From an uncultured Candidatus Saccharibacteria bacterium (GTDB lineage: Bacteria; Patescibacteriota; Saccharimonadia; Saccharimonadales; Saccharimonadaceae), in the NCBI GenBank assembly GCA_934717805.1, contig CAKUZG010000008.1:1-32920 (forward strand): a DNA stretch of 32,920 bases. Reading direction: 5' to 3'. Shown in pieces: positions 31,626-32,920 of the stretch. Position 1 is the stretch's first letter. The number at the start of each line of letters is the position of its first letter. The translations under genes and the position numbers were made by a program. The notes beneath the pieces were generated by a model. It saw nothing but the letters and a program-made list of their open reading frames with translations, had not been told where the DNA came from and made no database searches.

Positions 31626-31633
31626 ATTTTCTC

Positions 31634-31789
31634 CTATAGTCTATCTCTAAATAGCACGTTCATTATCATTGAATAAATAAGGTGAATCCCTGCCAATACT
31701 CCAATGATAGGTAATAGAAAAACAAAACCTTTAGAAAATAGGTCTAAAATTATACCGATAACTTCATTTGATGATACGTTTTGAACCAT
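31634..31789 (-). CDS. Small phage membrane protein, 51 aa
   Basis: 51 residues: MVQNVSSNEVIGIILDLFSK, then a membrane segment (GFVFLLPIIGVLAGIHLIYS), ending VLFRDRL. One transmembrane helix and a charged end, of minor-coat type. It is the first gene after the non-coding inverted-repeat region. Ribosome-binding site AAAGG lies about 8 nt before the ATG. It could be a second coat or minor virion protein. Confidence 0.65.
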   Translation of the reverse strand: MVQNVSSNEVIGIILDLFSKGFVFLLPIIGVLAGIHLIYSMIMNVLFRDRL

Positions 31790-31802
31790 TATTTTTACCT
31801 TT

Positions 31803-31964
31803 AATTAAATTAAGCTTAAGTTTAAAATATAAAAAAGTGATTATAAAAAACTATTTTTTCGATGTTTTTATACTAGATGTGGATTTGTAAAAAATAAAAA
31901 TGAACCTAATAAAGTACTAATCACTTTTATTTCAATTTAAGTTATATTTTAAGCTAATTTAATT
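31803..31964. repeat. Long interrupted inverted repeat in the phage intergenic region
   Basis: A perfect 11-bp inverted core AAAAGTGATTA (31833-31843) with TAATCACTTTT (31918-31928). Outer arms extend it with AATTAAATTA-GCTTA and AAATATAA blocks to 31803 and 31964. The loop is 74 nt. This is in the largest non-coding gap of the prophage (31790-32027), between the coat and the next genes. It may be terminator, origin or packaging signal. Confidence 0.6.
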
Positions 31965-32027
31965 GTTAAATTTATATTATAGATGAGTAGTTTTAAATCA
32001 TACTCAGGATTGGGAGAAAGCAGGGGA

Positions 32028-32204
32028 CTAAACTCGTCCGTTCTTTCCGCGGTTGATAACCTTTCGCACGATAGTGATACCTACCATACCTACAAGAATA
32101 GGTGCTACGAAAGTCAAACCGTTTGAAAATGCGCTTTCAATTCCAGTGATAATTTGAGTGTTCAAATTTTCTGGAAAGCTGATTGCTCCAAACGTTTCAA
32201 GCAT
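32028..32204 (-). CDS. pVIII-like major coat protein
   Basis: 58 residues: a short amphipathic N-terminus with acidic residues (MLETFGAISFPENLNTQIIT), a hydrophobic helix (LTFVAPILVGMVGITIV) and a basic C-terminus (RKVINRGKNGRV). This is the three-part layout of filamentous phage major coats. No cleavable signal peptide is visible, as in Pf3. The ribosome-binding site AAGGAG lies 8 nt before the ATG. A tandem 11-mer (GCGAACAAAAA/GCAAACAAAAA) upstream is probably a control region. Confidence 0.8.
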   Translation of the reverse strand: MLETFGAISFPENLNTQIITGIESAFSNGLTFVAPILVGMVGITIVRKVINRGKNGRV

Positions 32205-32239
32205 TTTTCATCTCCTTTTTTAAAGTTAATATTATTTTA

Positions 32240-32261
32240 TTTTTGTTCGCTTTTTGTTTGC
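32240..32261 (-). promoter_or_regulatory. Tandem 11-bp repeat upstream of the coat gene
   Basis: Read on the minus strand: GCAAACAAAAA then GCGAACAAAAA, one helical turn apart. It is conserved in the remnant left of the prophage (26817-26833 region). A possible operator or activator site; no clear -35 box near it. Confidence 0.45.
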
Positions 32262-32297
32262 GATTTTGGACTAACAGTTAAAGTTTCACATAGGCTG

Positions 32298-32534
32298 TTA
32301 ATCCTCATTTAGAAAGTTGTCAATTTTATCCGATTTCGAAATTCGAGAAATAGCATCTTTAAGACCAAATTTATCTTTAGGATCAACGAAATAACGGATT
32401 TCAAGACCATTTTTAAAATGCAAAGTCATAGTAGTATAGACATTGCCAGTTTTTGGCGATTCTTGAGTTTTAATAGACAAACGGGAAAGTGCCGAAATAA
32501 TATTATCTTCGTTTAGTAAATTTTCTTTATTCAT
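32298..32534 (-). CDS. Hypothetical phage protein, 78 aa
   Basis: 78 residues, acidic, starting MNKENLLNEDNIISALSRLS, with a beta-type middle (VYTTMTLHFKNGLEIRYFVD) and a helical end. No membrane segment. Ribosome-binding site AAGGAAA lies about 6 nt before the ATG. First gene of the prophage, about 73 nt from the right att repeat, ahead of the coat gene. The size is close to pV ssDNA-binding proteins, but I see no aromatic DNA-binding pattern, so this is only a guess; it could also be a regulator. Confidence 0.68.
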   Translation of the reverse strand: MNKENLLNEDNIISALSRLSIKTQESPKTGNVYTTMTLHFKNGLEIRYFVDPKDKFGLKDAISRISKSDKIDNFLNED

Positions 32535-32606
32535 GTAATTTTTCCTTAATTAAATTTAAAATTATTTTTATATTACATGATCATTTTATCAAATAAAGAA
32601 ATTATG

Positions 32607-32631
32607 TCAAGCGTCGCACAATATATCTTTT
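32607..32631 (+). repeat. Prophage attachment site, right (25-bp direct repeat)
   Basis: Second copy of 27172-27196. Here the right arm is TTTTACGACAA, which pairs with the left arm GCGTCGCACAA at 7 of 11 positions around the 6-nt spacer TATATC. This arm-spacer-arm form is like a dif site. Confidence 0.85.
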
Positions 32632-32920
32632 ACGACAAATGCTTAAATCTTGTAAGATGATTAAGTGTATTCATCTATAACATTTAATTTATATTTATAT
32701 ACTCATACATTTTAATTAATAGTTAAATTGTCTCATTTTGATTCTTATATCTCTATATAGTATACTGTTTTAAATAATTTAATATTTAGCATATATTTCC
32801 TTAATATAAGGTTTTCATCCGTGGTTTTACATTATTAAACTTCTGGTGTTAAAATTTAAAAAATAAAAAAAAGAGAATTAATGTATGTGTCTATTTTTAT
32901 TATGTAGGAATATATTACTT
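32632..32920. other. AT-rich flank right of the prophage, no gene seen
   Basis: About 290 nt, strongly AT-rich, with no ORF above noise on either strand and no recognised RNA. It may be the chromosome next to the attachment site or another phage remnant. Confidence 0.5.

Larger units (their letters stand above)
27172..32631 (-). mobile_element. Filamentous (inovirus-type) prophage, about 5.4 kb
   Basis: One repeat-to-repeat unit is 5435 bp. All genes are on the minus strand in the order small ORF, coat, two small membrane proteins, pIII-like, pVI-like, Zot/pI, small ORF, Rep, DUF2726 cargo. The run coat, pIII, pVI, pI is the conserved inovirus morphogenesis order. No integrase, secretin (pIV) or recognisable ssDNA-binding protein (pV) is seen. 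Lack of a secretin fits a cell with one membrane. Most phage genes have AGGAG-type ribosome-binding sites, unlike the leaderless host genes. TTCGAA is rare here. Confidence 0.88.

Noticed and set aside
1..32920. tRNA, rRNA, tmRNA or CRISPR arrays
   Set aside because: I found no cloverleaf, rRNA-like block or regularly spaced repeats. A covariance-model scan was not possible here.

Overview
The window looks like a low-GC member of the Patescibacteria (CPR), most likely a Saccharibacteria (TM7)-type epibiont. This is judged from protein character and layout, not from a database search. Supporting signs are short, tightly packed single-copy housekeeping genes, many mRNAs predicted to be leaderless behind an extended -10 box (TATGnTATAAT), a class III prepilin, and a secreted lysozyme-like protein with ubiquitin-like/G5 repeats. 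UGA acts as stop in several intact genes, so the Gracilibacteria-type code is not in use.

Region 1 (1-1600): the C-terminal end of a large serine recombinase of Firmicutes mobile-element type, a type IV prepilin gene and an unknown gene. Region 2 (1670-17970): core genes with short gaps. In order these are a UvrD/PcrA helicase, an Rpf-like cell-wall protein, rsmA, metG, tatD, an unknown gene, a 41-residue basic protein, a GNAT-like protein, a PAS histidine kinase interrupted by an in-frame TGA, its response regulator, a pseudouridine synthase, a minus-strand unknown gene, a MATE-like transporter, der and pth. Region 3 (18035-22850): a type III restriction-modification system. Its mod gene carries a GA dinucleotide tract just after the start codon and is out of frame with that start in this copy, so it looks phase-variable. 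Region 4 (22888-26642): smpB, exodeoxyribonuclease III, a degenerate NnrD-like protein, a DUF3048 protein and a small membrane protein.

Region 5 (27172-32631) is a complete-looking filamentous phage (inovirus-type) prophage of about 5.4 kb, bounded by a perfect 25-bp direct repeat. Its genes all lie on the minus strand: small ORF, pVIII-like coat, two small membrane proteins, pIII-like adsorption protein, pVI-like protein, Zot/pI ATPase, small ORF, HUH-type Rep, and a DUF2726 nuclease-like cargo gene with its own host-style promoter. No integrase or secretin is seen. The repeat has the arm-spacer-arm form of a dif/Xer site, which suggests use of host XerCD recombinases. Just left of the prophage (about 26690-27171) is a decayed second copy of the phage coat-gene end and coat upstream region, so the site seems to have been used more than once.

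Read together, the window shows a reduced epibiont genome with pili and host-wall-degrading functions, a switchable restriction-modification barrier and a resident filamentous phage. Pili are the usual receptors of filamentous phages, so the prepilin gene and the prophage may be functionally linked; that link is inference.
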